Shown one piece after another: positions 11,601 through 21,478 of a stretch of 64,000 nt of DNA. Source of the DNA: Oncomelania hupensis. Its lineage: Eukaryota > Mollusca > Gastropoda > Littorinimorpha > Pomatiopsidae. The translations under genes were made by a program, and so were the position numbers. A model generated the notes under the pieces. The model saw only the letters and a program-made list of their open reading frames with translations. It was not told the DNA's origin and searched no databases. Each line of letters begins with the position of its first letter. Positions within the stretch are counted from its first letter, which is position 1. The stretch is taken from the NCBI GenBank assembly GCA_036898135.1, contig CM072516.1, forward strand, positions 20,016,693 to 20,080,692. Direction: 5' to 3'.

Positions 11601-12977
11601 CTGAAGAAGGCAGGCGAGAGGCAGAAAAGACATTTCGATAGGAAAACGAAACCTAGAACGTTTCAGGCAGGAGATAAAGTGCTGCTTTTGTTGCCAAACA
11701 AGCACAACAAGCTAGAAATGAGCTGGAGGGGGCCATATGAAGTCGTAAGTCGTCGAAACGAATGCGATTATCAGATTCGCATTGGGAACAAGGTGAAACT
11801 GTTTCACGCCAACCTACTGAAACTGTACCATCAGAGGGTACAAATCGCCACAGCTGTAGTAGTCGATGAAGCAGACGAATGGGAAGAAGTACCAACAGTC
11901 GAGGGCATACCCACCGTAGTGTTGAAGCAGTCAGAGACGTTAGATGACGTGCATCTTGATGCAGATAGCCCGGAGATCCATGCCGGAATTAGGAGGCTAT
12001 TAGTAAGTTACCCTGACATCCTGACTGACTTGCCTTTGCGCACCACGTTGGATGAGTGCGAGGTACGACTGGATGACGACCGTCCAGTAAGGACAAAACA
12101 GTACCCGTTACCTCATTCAAAGATGGAGACAATCAAGGCAGAGGTTCAGACGATGCTAGCTATGGGGGTGATCGAGCGAGCAGCTTCACCGTTCAGTTCA
12201 CCGATCGTTCTAGTAAAGAAGAAAGACGGAGCAGTCAGATTCTGCGTCGATTTCAGAAAGCTCAATAGGCAGGTGATTTTCGACGCTGAGCCGATGCCAG
12301 ACATAGATTATCTGTTCAACAAACTCTCAAAGGCCAAGTACTTGAGCAAGATCGATTTGTCTAAGGGGTATTGGCAAATACCTATGAAGAGTGAAGATAA
12401 GTGCAAGACAGCTTTCACTACCAAGGAGGGTCAATTCCAATGGTGCGTCATGCCCTTCGGACTGAAAACCGCAGGGGCAGTTTTTTCACGCATGATGCGC
12501 AAGATGTTGATGCCATTGAGGATGAAAGAAGTCGACAACTTCATGGACGATCTCATGGTAGCCACAGAAACTCTAGAGAGACATTTAGAGTGTTTAGACA
12601 TCTTGTTTAAACGTCTGAGGGAAATGCAGTTAGCAGCGCCGTCCAAATGCTACTTGGGATTCCGCAAGTTGGAGTACTTGGGACACATCGTGGGAGAGGG
12701 CAAAGTGCAGCCAGAACAAGGAAAGATGGACAAGATCCAGAATGCACCACGTCCTACTACCAAGAAGCAGGTCAGGTCATTCCTTGGATTAGCAGGGTAC
12801 TATCGGAAGTTTGTGCCGAATTTTGCTGCGATAGCGGTGCCGCTGACCGACTTGACCAAGGGAGGCAAATCAGGTCCCGTACAGTGGTCCGATGCTTGTG
12901 AAGTGGCATTCCAGACGCTCAAAAACCGCATATGCTTCAAACCTGTATGCTGTATGCCAGACATGGAGAAACCGTAA
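8610..12977 (+). CDS. Gag-PR-INT-RT polyprotein, Gmr1-type order (array copy B)
   Basis: Open from 8562; the first ATG in good position is 8610 (MLTRAATRR), giving about 1455 residues. Counted from 8562, the order is: charged Glu/Arg/Ala coiled coil about 117-275, gag core about 285-470, CCHC knuckle near 495, protease DTGA near 558, integrase HHCC about 748-790, integrase catalytic D near 819, D near 879 and E near 914 (spacing 35), integrase C-terminal domain, then RT with FMDD near 1325. The product would copy element RNA into DNA and insert it. Integrase before RT is diagnostic of Gmr1-like elements. RT has F in place of the usual Y of YxDD. The frame ends with TAA just before RNase H, so full-length pol would need readthrough. 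Confidence 0.92.
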   Translation: MLTRAATRRAAEQARAMDQYTEADAAASRREPMDEETTVSTPFAHSTRMAGDLTPTSVKAGAGTSSVGMEVYLRYKELGASMGLKGAGLASFVVDGAKREQEAARLAEETARLAKETARLERKMEREEKRRAEELALAEKKMELERKDRAVETARLERKMELEERKRAEELALAEKRRAEDLAIVERRLEQERKDKARELKLLEKKIESERENVELRLQEERAAREQAREDDRERLRAQLEQEKELEAQRRRDRVQPDSYKIKVQPFDGKEDIESYLQHFEQIARTQKWKEETWSARLSPLLSGEARETYLKLTPEQVVDFEVVRGGLLKRFRRDADYYRKQFRGSRKEGTETFPQYLSRVQVLVKRWFSLAKKDIDDAGVVLDVFQTEQLLSVMNPELELFVRERQPENGEQAAEIAQLHVDAKRTVSNRPVFGSVPYKGGNRAVSQPVGAARSGPSGNKGEEDKRREPGGEKRPVKCFKCGKLGHVAKECRSPKQLLRITVSPDSGPIHSEMTKTSFSTIQPYNPWSMGTVRGQPVKILRDTGAEVGAVAAKWVRPEDMTGREIEVMFADQVKSGKYPTAYVEVDSAFVKGTVELIVIEQVVPDVILGNWVTFKGGYRSPVAVDGLECAIAAIQTRAQAKAEGKQEKALPIPKSFQLDVTPDQLAKLQEEDPTLARARECEKQGTKLSSGKAMVSFCKKKGVLYRVHHQGEEELTQLVVPSKLRGEVMRLAHDPPMAGHLGGKRTRERIWGVFYWPGMCGDVRRFCESCPECQKTVPRGRVAKVPLQKLPLVDEPFQRVAVDIVGPIKPMSDRGNQYILVMVDYATRYPEAVALKGIEAERVAEVLWEIWTRVGIPKEILTDQGTQFMSNVMAEVNRLLAIHGKATTPYHPMCDGLVERFNGTLVSMLKKLMKEQPKAWDRYIPALLFAYREVPQESTGFSPFELLYGKTVRGPMSVLRDLWTKDSQGEEVKVASQYVVDLRNRIEETCALAKESLKKAGERQKRHFDRKTKPRTFQAGDKVLLLLPNKHNKLEMSWRGPYEVVSRRNECDYQIRIGNKVKLFHANLLKLYHQRVQIATAVVVDEADEWEEVPTVEGIPTVVLKQSETLDDVHLDADSPEIHAGIRRLLVSYPDILTDLPLRTTLDECEVRLDDDRPVRTKQYPLPHSKMETIKAEVQTMLAMGVIERAASPFSSPIVLVKKKDGAVRFCVDFRKLNRQVIFDAEPMPDIDYLFNKLSKAKYLSKIDLSKGYWQIPMKSEDKCKTAFTTKEGQFQWCVMPFGLKTAGAVFSRMMRKMLMPLRMKEVDNFMDDLMVATETLERHLECLDILFKRLREMQLAAPSKCYLGFRKLEYLGHIVGEGKVQPEQGKMDKIQNAPRPTTKKQVRSFLGLAGYYRKFVPNFAAIAVPLTDLTKGGKSGPVQWSDACEVAFQTLKNRICFKPVCCMPDMEKP

Positions 12978-13340
12978 GTGCTACAGACAGACGCATCAGA
13001 GATTGGAATAGGGGCGATTTTGTGCCAGGACCAGGGTTTGGGTTTACAACCTATTACATGTGCCAGCAAGAAGCTAAACCAAGCAGAAAGGAACTATTCC
13101 ACCATAGAGAAGGAATGCTTAGCATTGTTGTGGGGAGTACAAAAGTTCAAGCAGTACCTGTATGATCGGACAGTCATTGTGCAGACTGACCACAGACCTT
13201 TGCAATACCTGCAGCAAGCAAAGACTACAAATTGTAGACTCATGAGGTGGGCACTTCAACTCCAACCTTTCGATCTGTTAGTGGAGAGTATTCCAGGGAA
13301 AGAAAATGTACCAGCTGATTTCTTGAGCAGAACTGAGTAG
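12978..13340 (+). pseudogene. RNase H domain of copy B, separated by the same in-frame stop
   Basis: Same 120 codons and same upstream TAA as copy A. TDAS, KECLA and TDHRP motifs are intact, which suggests that the stop is recent or tolerated. A RNase H degrades the RNA strand during reverse transcription and is normally fused to RT. Confidence 0.85.
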
Positions 13341-13688
13341 CGTGTTTGTTAAGAACTTAAACTGTTAGTTTTCGTCTTGGTGGGGTGCTGTGTCACGCTA
13401 CGCAGTTTGCAGTCGTGCGCCTATGTATATAGTTTAATCATCAGCCTGTACATAGAGGTTAAAAGTTACAGTAGTAAGGGGAGAGTATCAGAATAAATTA
13501 ATTAAGTTTATAATTAATAGAAGTAGCGAATGTATTGCGCCCGTGCAGAACGAACTATTGTTAGAAAACAGTAGCTTGGCTATTTTGTTATTGAGAAGAT
13601 TAAGTGCTGCAATGCGATTTCCTATGTGTGGAATGCGTGCTCTAATCGCGAACGGTGCAGGAAATGAATTATAATTGAAATGAGTATG

Positions 13689-13719
13689 TTCTAGAACATT
13701 CTAGGCTAACGGTATAAAA
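13689..13719 (+). promoter_or_regulatory. Candidate LTR promoter: heat-shock-like element plus TATA box (LTR 3)
   Basis: Identical to 6514-6544: TTCTAGAACATTC, then TATAAAA 12 bp further on. It would drive whatever lies to the right of the array. Confidence 0.55.
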
Positions 13720-14253
13720 CCCCATGCACTGTATATTTTGATAGGGGGCAGAAACCTTTGCATATCGCTTATGTAGCCAGAATCGACAGATCTGAGTTGT
13801 GTCAAGGTGCCAGATAGTGACTTTGTCTGTGGGTCATACTGATCAGACTGTCAACGAAAAAGAGCCTAGTTATCGGAAGAGGAGGATAATTTGGGAACAC
13901 TTTGGAAGTGTTTGATTAACTGGAACTGTCCTAAGCCGTTTAGAATACCTGCTGTGTATTCTCGGTGCAATCCGAGTTATCTACGTGTAACGTCGGGTGA
14001 CCTGTGACTCCATCTAGGACTTTTTCTGCCTGTGTATCACCTTGTGTAACCATCTGTGCCTGTGTGTTCGTCCAGTCATTTGTGTGTCTCTGTCAACAGG
14101 CCGGAGGATCCCAACTGGTAGCGTAAGTTGCTTATCTCAATTTCTCAGTTGGCCATATCGTTCGGGGGTTTGGGTTATGCGTGCAGTGTGAATGGATAGT
14201 TAATTATGTTTTCTTAATTCTATTTTATGTTTCATATTATTTGCTGCATAAAT

Positions 14254-14256
<3 letters not shown>

Positions 14257-14289
<33 letters not shown>
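14257..14289. repeat. (GA)n microsatellite in LTR 3
   Basis: Shorter allele of the GA run seen at 7082-7129. Confidence 0.95.
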
Positions 14290-14293
<4 letters not shown>

Positions 14294-15436
14294 TTCTAAA
14301 ATGTATTATAAATTAAATAATTATAAATTAATATAAGGGAATTCGCTGTTGTGTAGCGAAGGGATGACAGAAAGAACGTGAATGGAAATGCGTGCGTGCA
14401 ACGGCAGAAGTTTTTGACAGGGAGAATGGTTTGGAGTGATGAAAGGGAGACAATCATTCCGTTAGCGGAATTATTGTGCAATATATTATAATATGACTAT
14501 TAATGGTTGCGTATTTTGTATGTATTGCTGCAGATGTACCAAAAACCTAAAACCAGATCGTTGATTGGGGTGCTGTAACCTAGCTGTTGTGACGCTGGTG
14601 TGCCACGTTCTGTGACGCAGGTGTTTCCTCAAGTCAACCTCAGTTGCGAAGGTTGCGGTAGTCGAAAGGAAAACCTTATTTTGTTTATAAAGCACACACA
14701 CGCACACTCCACAATTCACAACAAATAACTATAACCATTGATAAACAGTTGTGAGAAACGATAATTGATTTACATGTGATAAATTATAAATTACAGCACG
14801 TTGAAATATATTTAATTTGAATTGAATAATAAACATTGTTTGAGTAATATTACCTACCTGATTAAGTAGCCTTGTGATTGTATAGTTCTGTCTGGGGGAA
14901 TTAATTCGCCAGATATTTACTAATTAGTAATCTATTTGTATAAAATATAAATTTTCTTTATTCATTTTGTATAATATAAAAGACTTGTTGCAGCTATTTG
15001 AAGTTTAAGTGAAACAAGGTTTGAATATTTATAAAGATTTAAAGCAATTGCTTACATTTATTTACCTTGTTGTCAGTAAGCTGATCCTGACATAATTATT
15101 ATAAATTTTTGTACATTTTTTAGTTAGTAATTTATTCTCATTTTGATTTAATTATCATTATTATTTTGAGCGAATTGTTTATGTATTAGTTTTGGGTTGT
15201 TTTAGTGGGATTGAGGGTTGGAAGGTTGGGAAGTGGGAAAAAGGGAGTTAATTTTGAGTGTGAATGTGTGAGTGAAATAAAGAAATTGTCTTGTTACTTC
15301 TGGTCTTGTCTTTTAGAGTTTATTTAGGTGTTGGGTTCTTTTTTCTCGTGTGAAAGAGCACACATGTCGAACCTCTGTTGAGGCAGTTGGGACGTGACAG
15401 TCTCACACGTACTATCGAGCGGGTCGCAAACGTAAC

Positions 15437-15609
15437 AATTTCAATCCTATCCTATCCTATCCCGTAACTCAAAAATAGTTGCAGGATGTGCGTTGCAAGG
15501 CATGACGCTCTAGTGACTTGCCATACCATCGGAATTTCCGTATCTTTAGCATCTCATCGTGTTGTCCAATGGCTTGTATGATGGCCTGTCGGATTTCGTT
15601 GTTGGTGAT
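15437..15609 (-). mobile_element. RTE-like LINE, 3' part (left half of an interrupted copy)
   Basis: Begins with the ATCCT repeats that form the tail of the full copy at 47962. It then matches its ORF 3' end with internal deletions (for example the stretch at 15520-15605). It stops at GTGAT 15605-15609, where a gypsy element is inserted, and resumes at 24267. The 37 bp between 15400 and 15436 are unassigned flank. Confidence 0.8.
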
Positions 15610-15630
15610 TCTTTTGTTGTGTTATTATTA
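15610..15630 (-). repeat. 3' LTR of the minus-strand gypsy element, outer fragment
   Basis: These 21 bases match the left end of the other LTR at 24105-24125 (TCTTTTGTTGTG then TTATTATTA). The remainder of this LTR is at about 19503-19653, after the inserted LINE. Confidence 0.85.
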
Positions 15631-15745
15631 TAGAGACTTCCGGTTGACGCCAACAGGCTATACGACCCGAGCTCTGCTGAATTTTGTGATTTTGCGGTGG
15701 TTATTGTGGTTTGTTGTGAGTTTTGTATTGTGTAATTGTTGTCTC

Positions 15746-16957
15746 ATGGATCCTCAAGTAAGTGTAGCGTTGCTTTGCTTCTCTTTTTATGTTCGTTTGT
15801 TTACTCTATCGTTTTTTCGCCTCGTTCCCTGTGCTGTTTCGCACGCACGTGGTCCGCCATTTTGCTCCGAAATTCCATCCACAAACTACACACGCGATAA
15901 GTTATTGTCATTGAAGACTAAATGTACACAGCTCGCTCCCGACCTTGTGTTCCGATTAAAAGAGTTATCGATCAGCCGTCATTTGCCCAGAAAACGGACT
16001 AGTCGTGGAGGCAAACGTAAACAAAACATCTCGTCTATCCCTGTTGTCCTCTCACACAGATCGCCTATGCTTTCCAACTGTGACCCCACGCTTCATATTG
16101 CATCACACCCAGAGTCTATCACTAGGCCTGAGACTCATCGCTGTAACACAGAAAATCTCATTCACATCAACCTCTCCCCTCAACCTCTATCTTCACACCT
16201 CGATAGCCACAGCCCTTTACTCATTGCATCATTCAACGCTCAATCACTGGGTCCTAACGAAAAACGTACGGCTTTGCATGAATTCATCTCAGACAAGCAG
16301 ACTGACATTATGTTCATACAAGAAACTTGGTTTCGGCAGACTGGTGACGAGGGTAAATGCTCTGATTTTACCCCTTCTGGCTATTCTGTATGTTCGTTAC
16401 CTCGCTCAAATCGCGGTGGTGGCCTCGCTATCATTTACAGAAACAGTCTGTCCCGTCACCTTGGCTTCATTACAGACTTCGCATTCACTCACTCGTCCTT
16501 TGAAGTTGTTCACCTCAGTTTGTCCGTTCCACAGCAGAACATTCACTTCATATGCATATATCGCACCTTTCCAAGCAAGAAAAATAAATTAACTGATGCA
16601 ATTTTTCACCAAGAATTTCCAGTCCTGCTCGGTTATTGCAACACACTGTCAGGAACATACATAGTTTTAGGAGACATTAACTTTCACTTTGACCAACCCC
16701 AGCAACCTTCCACCACAAAAATGATTGAAATTTTAGATCAGTTTAGTCTTTCTCAGTCAGTCACAGAACCCACCCACAGCCGTGGTCATATCATAGATTT
16801 GGTTATGCATAGGCCTCAGGATAATGTTGTTAGATCAACTTCAGTCACCCAGGAATTAACATCTGACCATTTCTGTGTCGTGTGCGAACTAAACGTCGCA
16901 GCCCCCCTCTCCTCCTCCCATGTTCAGGGAGGCTCGCAGCCTGCGTACCATGGATAG
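15746..16957 (+). pseudogene. LINE ORF2, endonuclease part
   Basis: The frame is open from 15518, but the natural start is probably ATG 15746 (MDPQVSV). The endonuclease motifs are seen: LIASFNAQSLG, the Glu motif in FIQETWF, GGGLAIIY, GDINFHFDQ and SDHFCVVCEL. It would nick target DNA. The frame is lost near 16940; the continuation (MDRDAFKQELT) is in another frame from 16950 to a TAG at 17106-17108, and further breaks follow up to about 17435. Confidence 0.8.
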
Positions 16958-17438
16958 GGATGCCTTCAAGCAAGAGCTTACCGCTAAAGTGACCCCAGAA
17001 CTGTGCCCCACTGTGGATCAGCTGAATAGTACACTTCATGCGGTGCTTGATCAGCACGCCCCCGTGGCCCAGAAAAAGGTCAAGGCAACACGCTCAGCAC
17101 CCTGGTAGGAGTCTATTAAAGACGAGCTCTCCAAGGCGAAGAAACACCGACGCAAAGCAGAGAAAAAGTGGCTTAAATCAGGTTTAGAAGTCAGCAAGCA
17201 GATTTTCACCGCTGCAAAAAAACGGGTCACTAAAATAGTCCAGACTGCCAAAACCCGGTACTTAAGTTTAGCGACAGAATTAGCAGCAGCGAAACTTGTA
17301 AACAGTTGTTCAACATTTGCAATCAGCTAAGGGGTAAGAGCAATGCAACATCACTCCCATCCACGCATCCACCATGTCAGCTCCCAGATGTATTTTGTAA
17401 TTATTTCACACAGAAAGTGGCTGACATAAGGGCCACTC

Positions 17439-19070
17439 TTGACAGCCATTAGATCCCACTCAACTTCTCTCACTACCGCAAAGATGGAAGTTTTTCAACC
17501 CATAACAGAGCAAGAAGTCAAGAAAGTCATCTTAAGCTCAAAACCAACATCTTGCTCTCTTGACCCCATTCCTACCCCCATGTTGATAGAGAATCTTGAC
17601 CCTCTACTCCCGACCATTACCCACATTATCAACGAGAGTCTGTCCTCTGGTGTTGTTCCGTCTGTGGTCAAAGCGGCTGTCATCAAACCCCTCCTTAAAA
17701 AGCCAAGTTTAGACAAAAATAATCTAAAGAACTATAGACCTGTTTCAAACCTCTCCTTCCTGTCCAAAGTCATAGAAAAAATTGTTCTCAAACAACTGTT
17801 TGCCTACCTATATGATAACGCTTTACTTTGCCCCAACCAGTCTGCCTACCGACCCTTCCACAGCACTGAGATAGCTCTCCTAAAGGTAACCAATGATCTG
17901 TTGCTGGCCTTAGATAATGGTAACGTCTCCGTTCTCACCTTATTAGACCTCTCAGCCGCCTTTGACACAGTCGACCACCACATTCTCTTCAACACTATTC
18001 AACACTACTTTGGAATCTCCGGCTCGGTCCTGGCTTGGTTCCACTCATATCTTTCTGACAGATCACAAGCAGTCACTGTCGATGGCTGTTTCTCCAGCAC
18101 AGCAGAATTGGTGTGCGGCGTGCCTCAGGGTTCCGTTTTAGGGCCGGTGTTGTTCACTCTGTACACCAAGCCACTGCTTCTCCTGCTTAGAAAGCATGCT
18201 GTTTAGAGTCAGTCATTTGCAGACGACACACAACTTTATAAATCCACTGCCCCCTCTCTCATTAATTCCACTGTTCAGACTTTGGAGAACTGCATCACAG
18301 ACATTAAGTCATGGATGACACTCAACAAGCTTAAGCTTAATGACGATAAAACCGAAGCCCTCCTTATTCACAAGCACAACACCTCCTCACTCCCGCCTCT
18401 CCCAACATCGCTTACCGTAGGGACAACAAACATTCATTTCTCATCCTCAGCAAGAAATCTCGGCTACATTCTCTCCGATTACCTGTTCCTCAACAACCAC
18501 ATCTCCAACGTCTGTCGCTCTGCATACACGGCCATACGCCAAATCAGCTCCTTTCGCCACTATCTTACACTCACTGCCACCAAAACCCTAGTCTGCGCTC
18601 TCGTCCTTTCTCGTCTTGACTATTGCAACTCTCTCCTCGCTGGCTCCCCAAAACACATCATTGACAAGCTACAAAAGGTTCAGAACTCAGCAGCTAGACT
18701 AGTATTCCGAGCTAAGAAACGCGATCACATCACACCTCTACTACATTCCCTTCACTGGCTTCCTGTGCAAGCACGCATAGAGTACAAACTCTCTGTTCTC
18801 TGTCACAACTTCTTCACTGATTCTTGTCCCTCCTACCTTGCCGACCTGCTGTCTGTCTACTCCCCTTCACGCACTTTAAGATCTTCTGCTGACACTCGCA
18901 CACTCAAGGTTCCCGTCACCCGCACTAAGACATACGGCCAACACGCATTCGCCTACTCCGCACCTAAGCAGTGGAATTCCCTTCCCCCCCATATCTGCAA
19001 CATACAATCAACACAAGCATTCAAAAAGGACCTCAAAACCCACCTTTTCAAACTGCATTATTCAGACTGA
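17439..19070 (+). pseudogene. LINE ORF2, reverse transcriptase and C-terminal part, one internal stop
   Basis: One frame throughout, with a TAG at 18204-18206. RT blocks are clear: NYRPVSNLSFLSKVIEK, LDLSAAFDTVDH, GVPQGSVLGPVLF, then after the stop FADDTQLY with the catalytic DD. The C-terminal region runs from about 18280 to 19070. The stop lies between the GVPQGS block and FADD, so this copy cannot make a working RT. Confidence 0.85.
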
Positions 19071-19436
19071 TTTGTATCCCGCTTCAATTCTCTCCTCTTT
19101 TGTCTCTGTCTGATCCGTAAGTGTATACATGGCTGTACATATTTATACTGTTTTTCCTCCTGGGCCTAACCGGGCATATAAATAGCTGTGAATAGGTTTT
19201 TGCTATTCTATTTCTGTCTTTTCTGTCATTTGTGTTCATAGTTGTAAATAGTCTATTTCTGTCCTTTTTTTGTAATTTGTGTACATAGTTGTAAATAGCT
19301 TGTACCCTTACTGTTCTGTCTTTTGGTGTATTGTAGCAAAAGCAATGTTTTATCGAGTGCATGTATTTATATGTAATGATTATGTAAAGCGTGGTGAGTC
19401 TAGTCATAGGCTGGAGTACCCGCTATATAAAAATCC

Positions 19437-19464
19437 GTTATTATTATTATTCTTATTCTTATTC

Positions 19465-19510
<46 letters not shown>
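19437..19510. repeat. (TTA)n / (TTATTC)n LINE tail microsatellite
   Basis: Tail of the CR1/L2-like LINE. It merges without a visible break into the TTATTATTA tract native to the gypsy LTR. Confidence 0.9.
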
Positions 19511-19513
<3 letters not shown>

Positions 19514-19653
19514 TAATGTGGACGTATTTGTAAAGAGAATTCAGCATACGGAAAGCAGTTGTTGAGAACCATTTTTATTCTCTTTTCTCTTACGTCATCT
19601 ACACGTCATCTAAACGAGTCATGTATTTCATAGGTGCATGCTATTATACAACA
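19503..19653 (-). repeat. 3' LTR of the minus-strand gypsy element, inner fragment
   Basis: Matches 24117-24266 apart from a few substitutions, ending TACAACA at 19653. The complement of 19654-19664 is AGAAAGGGAGG, the polypurine tract directly upstream of this LTR in coding orientation. Confidence 0.88.
19591..19613 (-). promoter_or_regulatory. Tandem TGACGT (CRE/ATF-like) sites in the LTR
   Basis: On the minus strand TAGATGACGT occurs twice at 10-11 bp spacing, and the same pair is kept in the other LTR near 24204-24226. TGACGT is the CREB/ATF half-site; a role as LTR enhancer is inferred. Confidence 0.4.
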
Positions 19654-20086
19654 CCTCCCTTTCTTAGCTATTGAGAAAATCAGTTTTGAATTCTTTTATG
19701 AAAGGACAGTTATTAAACCTTTAGTTTTAGTTTAATTTCTGTTTCTAAAGACTTTCTTATTTTTAGTTTCTGTCTTATCTAATGTCTGCAGAGCGCCCAG
19801 CAACTTTTAGCTAAACTTAAACATCTTAACACTCAACAATAAAACACTGCTAAACACAGCTTTCGAGCAATGGTTATACTGGAACATCTTGCTTCCTGCA
19901 TAGCGTCTTTATTTGATTGATTGGATCTCACTTGATGTTATCAAGTCAATCTGGATGAAGCTAAACTCATCATTGCTTGTAAGCCAGTTCAAAATTTTAG
20001 TTCAACAATAATTGAAACTCAAATGTCCTACTACGTTACCTAAGTAGTAAATATAACCATGCCTACTTCAGGTCGCATTGCCTAAC

Positions 20087-21478
20087 TTATAAGTCTGGGT
20101 ATCTGGCTGGTTTCACCACACGGCGGCCTGAACGAGTAAAATACGGTTGTCCTACTGAAGAAGATGATGACATCGGTCTCGGCAGACTCGGACTCGGTAT
20201 CGGACTCGATGTTGGACTCGATGGCGGACTCAGCTGTACAGGCGGCTGTTCTGTCGGTGATTGCTCTGTCTGTAACGACGCTTGTCTTGACTGCAACTGC
20301 GGCGCGCGCGAGGTCTTCACTGGATCGTTGTTCACAAAAGTCTCTCGGTTGGTAGCTGTCGCTGCGTCGGGTCTCAAATGTCGTCTATTACGCCGTAACT
20401 CTCCCTCGGCAGTTCTGATGATGTAGGATCTGGGTGCGCACTGCCGTATTACCGTATCAGAACGCTTCCAGATCTTCTCTCCATCCTCCTTCACAAGGAC
20501 TGGATCACTCTCGTGAAGCTCCTGCAGTGGCTTTGCTCGCTGATCAAAGTGCTTCTTCGTTTTCTGCTTGTATCTTTCGTCACGCTGGCGTACATGCTCA
20601 GGGTCTACAGTACGAGGTGCTAGAGTCTGTGGAAGGACTGGCAAGGTTTTTCTAAGTCGTCGGCCAAATGCCAATTCAGCCAGGCTCACTCCCAGAGCTG
20701 GGATAGGTGTAGCGCGGTAGGTAAGAAGCGCCAATACGTAATCTTTCTGTTTCAGGATGTCTTTCGCCGTCTTCACTGCACGCTCAGCCTCACCATTGGC
20801 TTGCGGATATTGAGGACTGAACGTCACGTGATTAAAATTCCATTCAAGAGAAAATTTCTTGAACTCTGATGATGAGAATTGTGGACCATTGTCGGACATG
20901 ACAGTTTCTGGAATGCCATGTGTTGCAAAATTGTCCTTCATCTTGTTGATAACTGCTGTCGTTGACAGTGTACTCAGGGATAAGATGTCAATCCACCTGG
21001 AGTAATAGTCTACACTAATCAGATAGTGCTTTCCCTTGCATTCACAGAGGTCTGCTGCGACTCTTTGAAATGGTCGTTCTGGCAGCGGCGACTCAAGAAG
21101 TGGTTGTCTCGGCTGTGATGGTTGCTTCTGGAGGCAAAATCTACAGGCTGAGACACGATTCTGAATGTCTTTGGATATTCGAGGCCACCAAACACATTGG
21201 TTTGCTCTTTCTCGGCACTTACTTATGCCCATGTGACCATCATGGATTCTTTCCAGAATTTCTTTTCTCAATGAGTACGGGATTACTATGCGGCTACCCC
21301 GAACCAAGAGTCCGTCATGCACACTGAGTTCGCTTCTGATAGCGAAGAAGTCTCGTGCTGCTAATTTTACATCCTGCTTGTAGTCTGGCCATCCGCTAGT
21401 CGTGTACTCTATGGCATACTTGATGTTGATATCGTCTTGCGAACACCTGCGAATCTCGGCAAGCTTGGCGTCGGACAC
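20087..21478 (-). pseudogene. Gypsy integrase domain
   Basis: About 464 codons in the frame that follows RNase H, separated from it by a TAA at the junction (complement of 21479-21481). The HHCC zinc finger is visible (HDGHMGIS through CRFC), then the catalytic core with D in AADLCE, D in SDNGPQF and E in ANGEAERAV, and a Ser/Pro-rich C-terminus. It inserts the DNA copy into the genome. It lacks its own ATG. Confidence 0.88.

Larger units (their letters stand above)
1..15399 (+). mobile_element. Tandem array of a Gmr1-type Ty3/gypsy LTR retrotransposon (LTR-int-LTR-int-LTR)
   Basis: Three copies of one LTR (the first cut by the window start) alternate with two internal regions of about 5.16 kb. 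The repeat period is 7179 bp between the first two units. LTRs begin TGTCACG and end CGTGACA. Each internal region starts with a PBS and encodes gag, protease, integrase, reverse transcriptase and RNase H in that order. Integrase upstream of RT is the hallmark of the Gmr1 group; most Ty3/gypsy elements have it last. The two internal regions differ at only a few positions that I could find. The base after the last LTR begins GTCTC, the candidate right target duplication; the left flank lies outside the window. Confidence 0.9.
13391..15399 (+). repeat. LTR 3 of the tandem array (2009 bp)
   Basis: TGTCACG to CGTGACA. Compared with LTR 1 and 2 it lacks 22 bp near 14931, has a 25-bp insertion near 15018, and has several substitutions. 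The promoter block (HSE 13689-13701, TATA 13713-13719) is conserved. AATAAA lies at 15276-15281. It is followed by unrelated sequence beginning GTCTC. Confidence 0.92.
15631..19510 (+). mobile_element. CR1/L2-like non-LTR retrotransposon inserted in the gypsy LTR
   Basis: Contains an AP endonuclease region, an RT region and a C-terminal region with SLHWLPVQARIEYK and WNSLPPHI, typical of the Jockey/CR1/L2 assemblage. The 3' UTR ends GCTATATAAAAATCCG followed by (TTA)n, a tail style of this group. Left and right borders are set by the interrupted LTR. The copy is decayed: stops and frameshifts split the ORF. Confidence 0.85.

Noticed and set aside
15518..15745. N-terminal 76 codons of the LINE ORF
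   Set aside because: They begin in the RTE-like LINE and gypsy LTR remnants left of the insertion point, so they cannot be part of the LINE protein.
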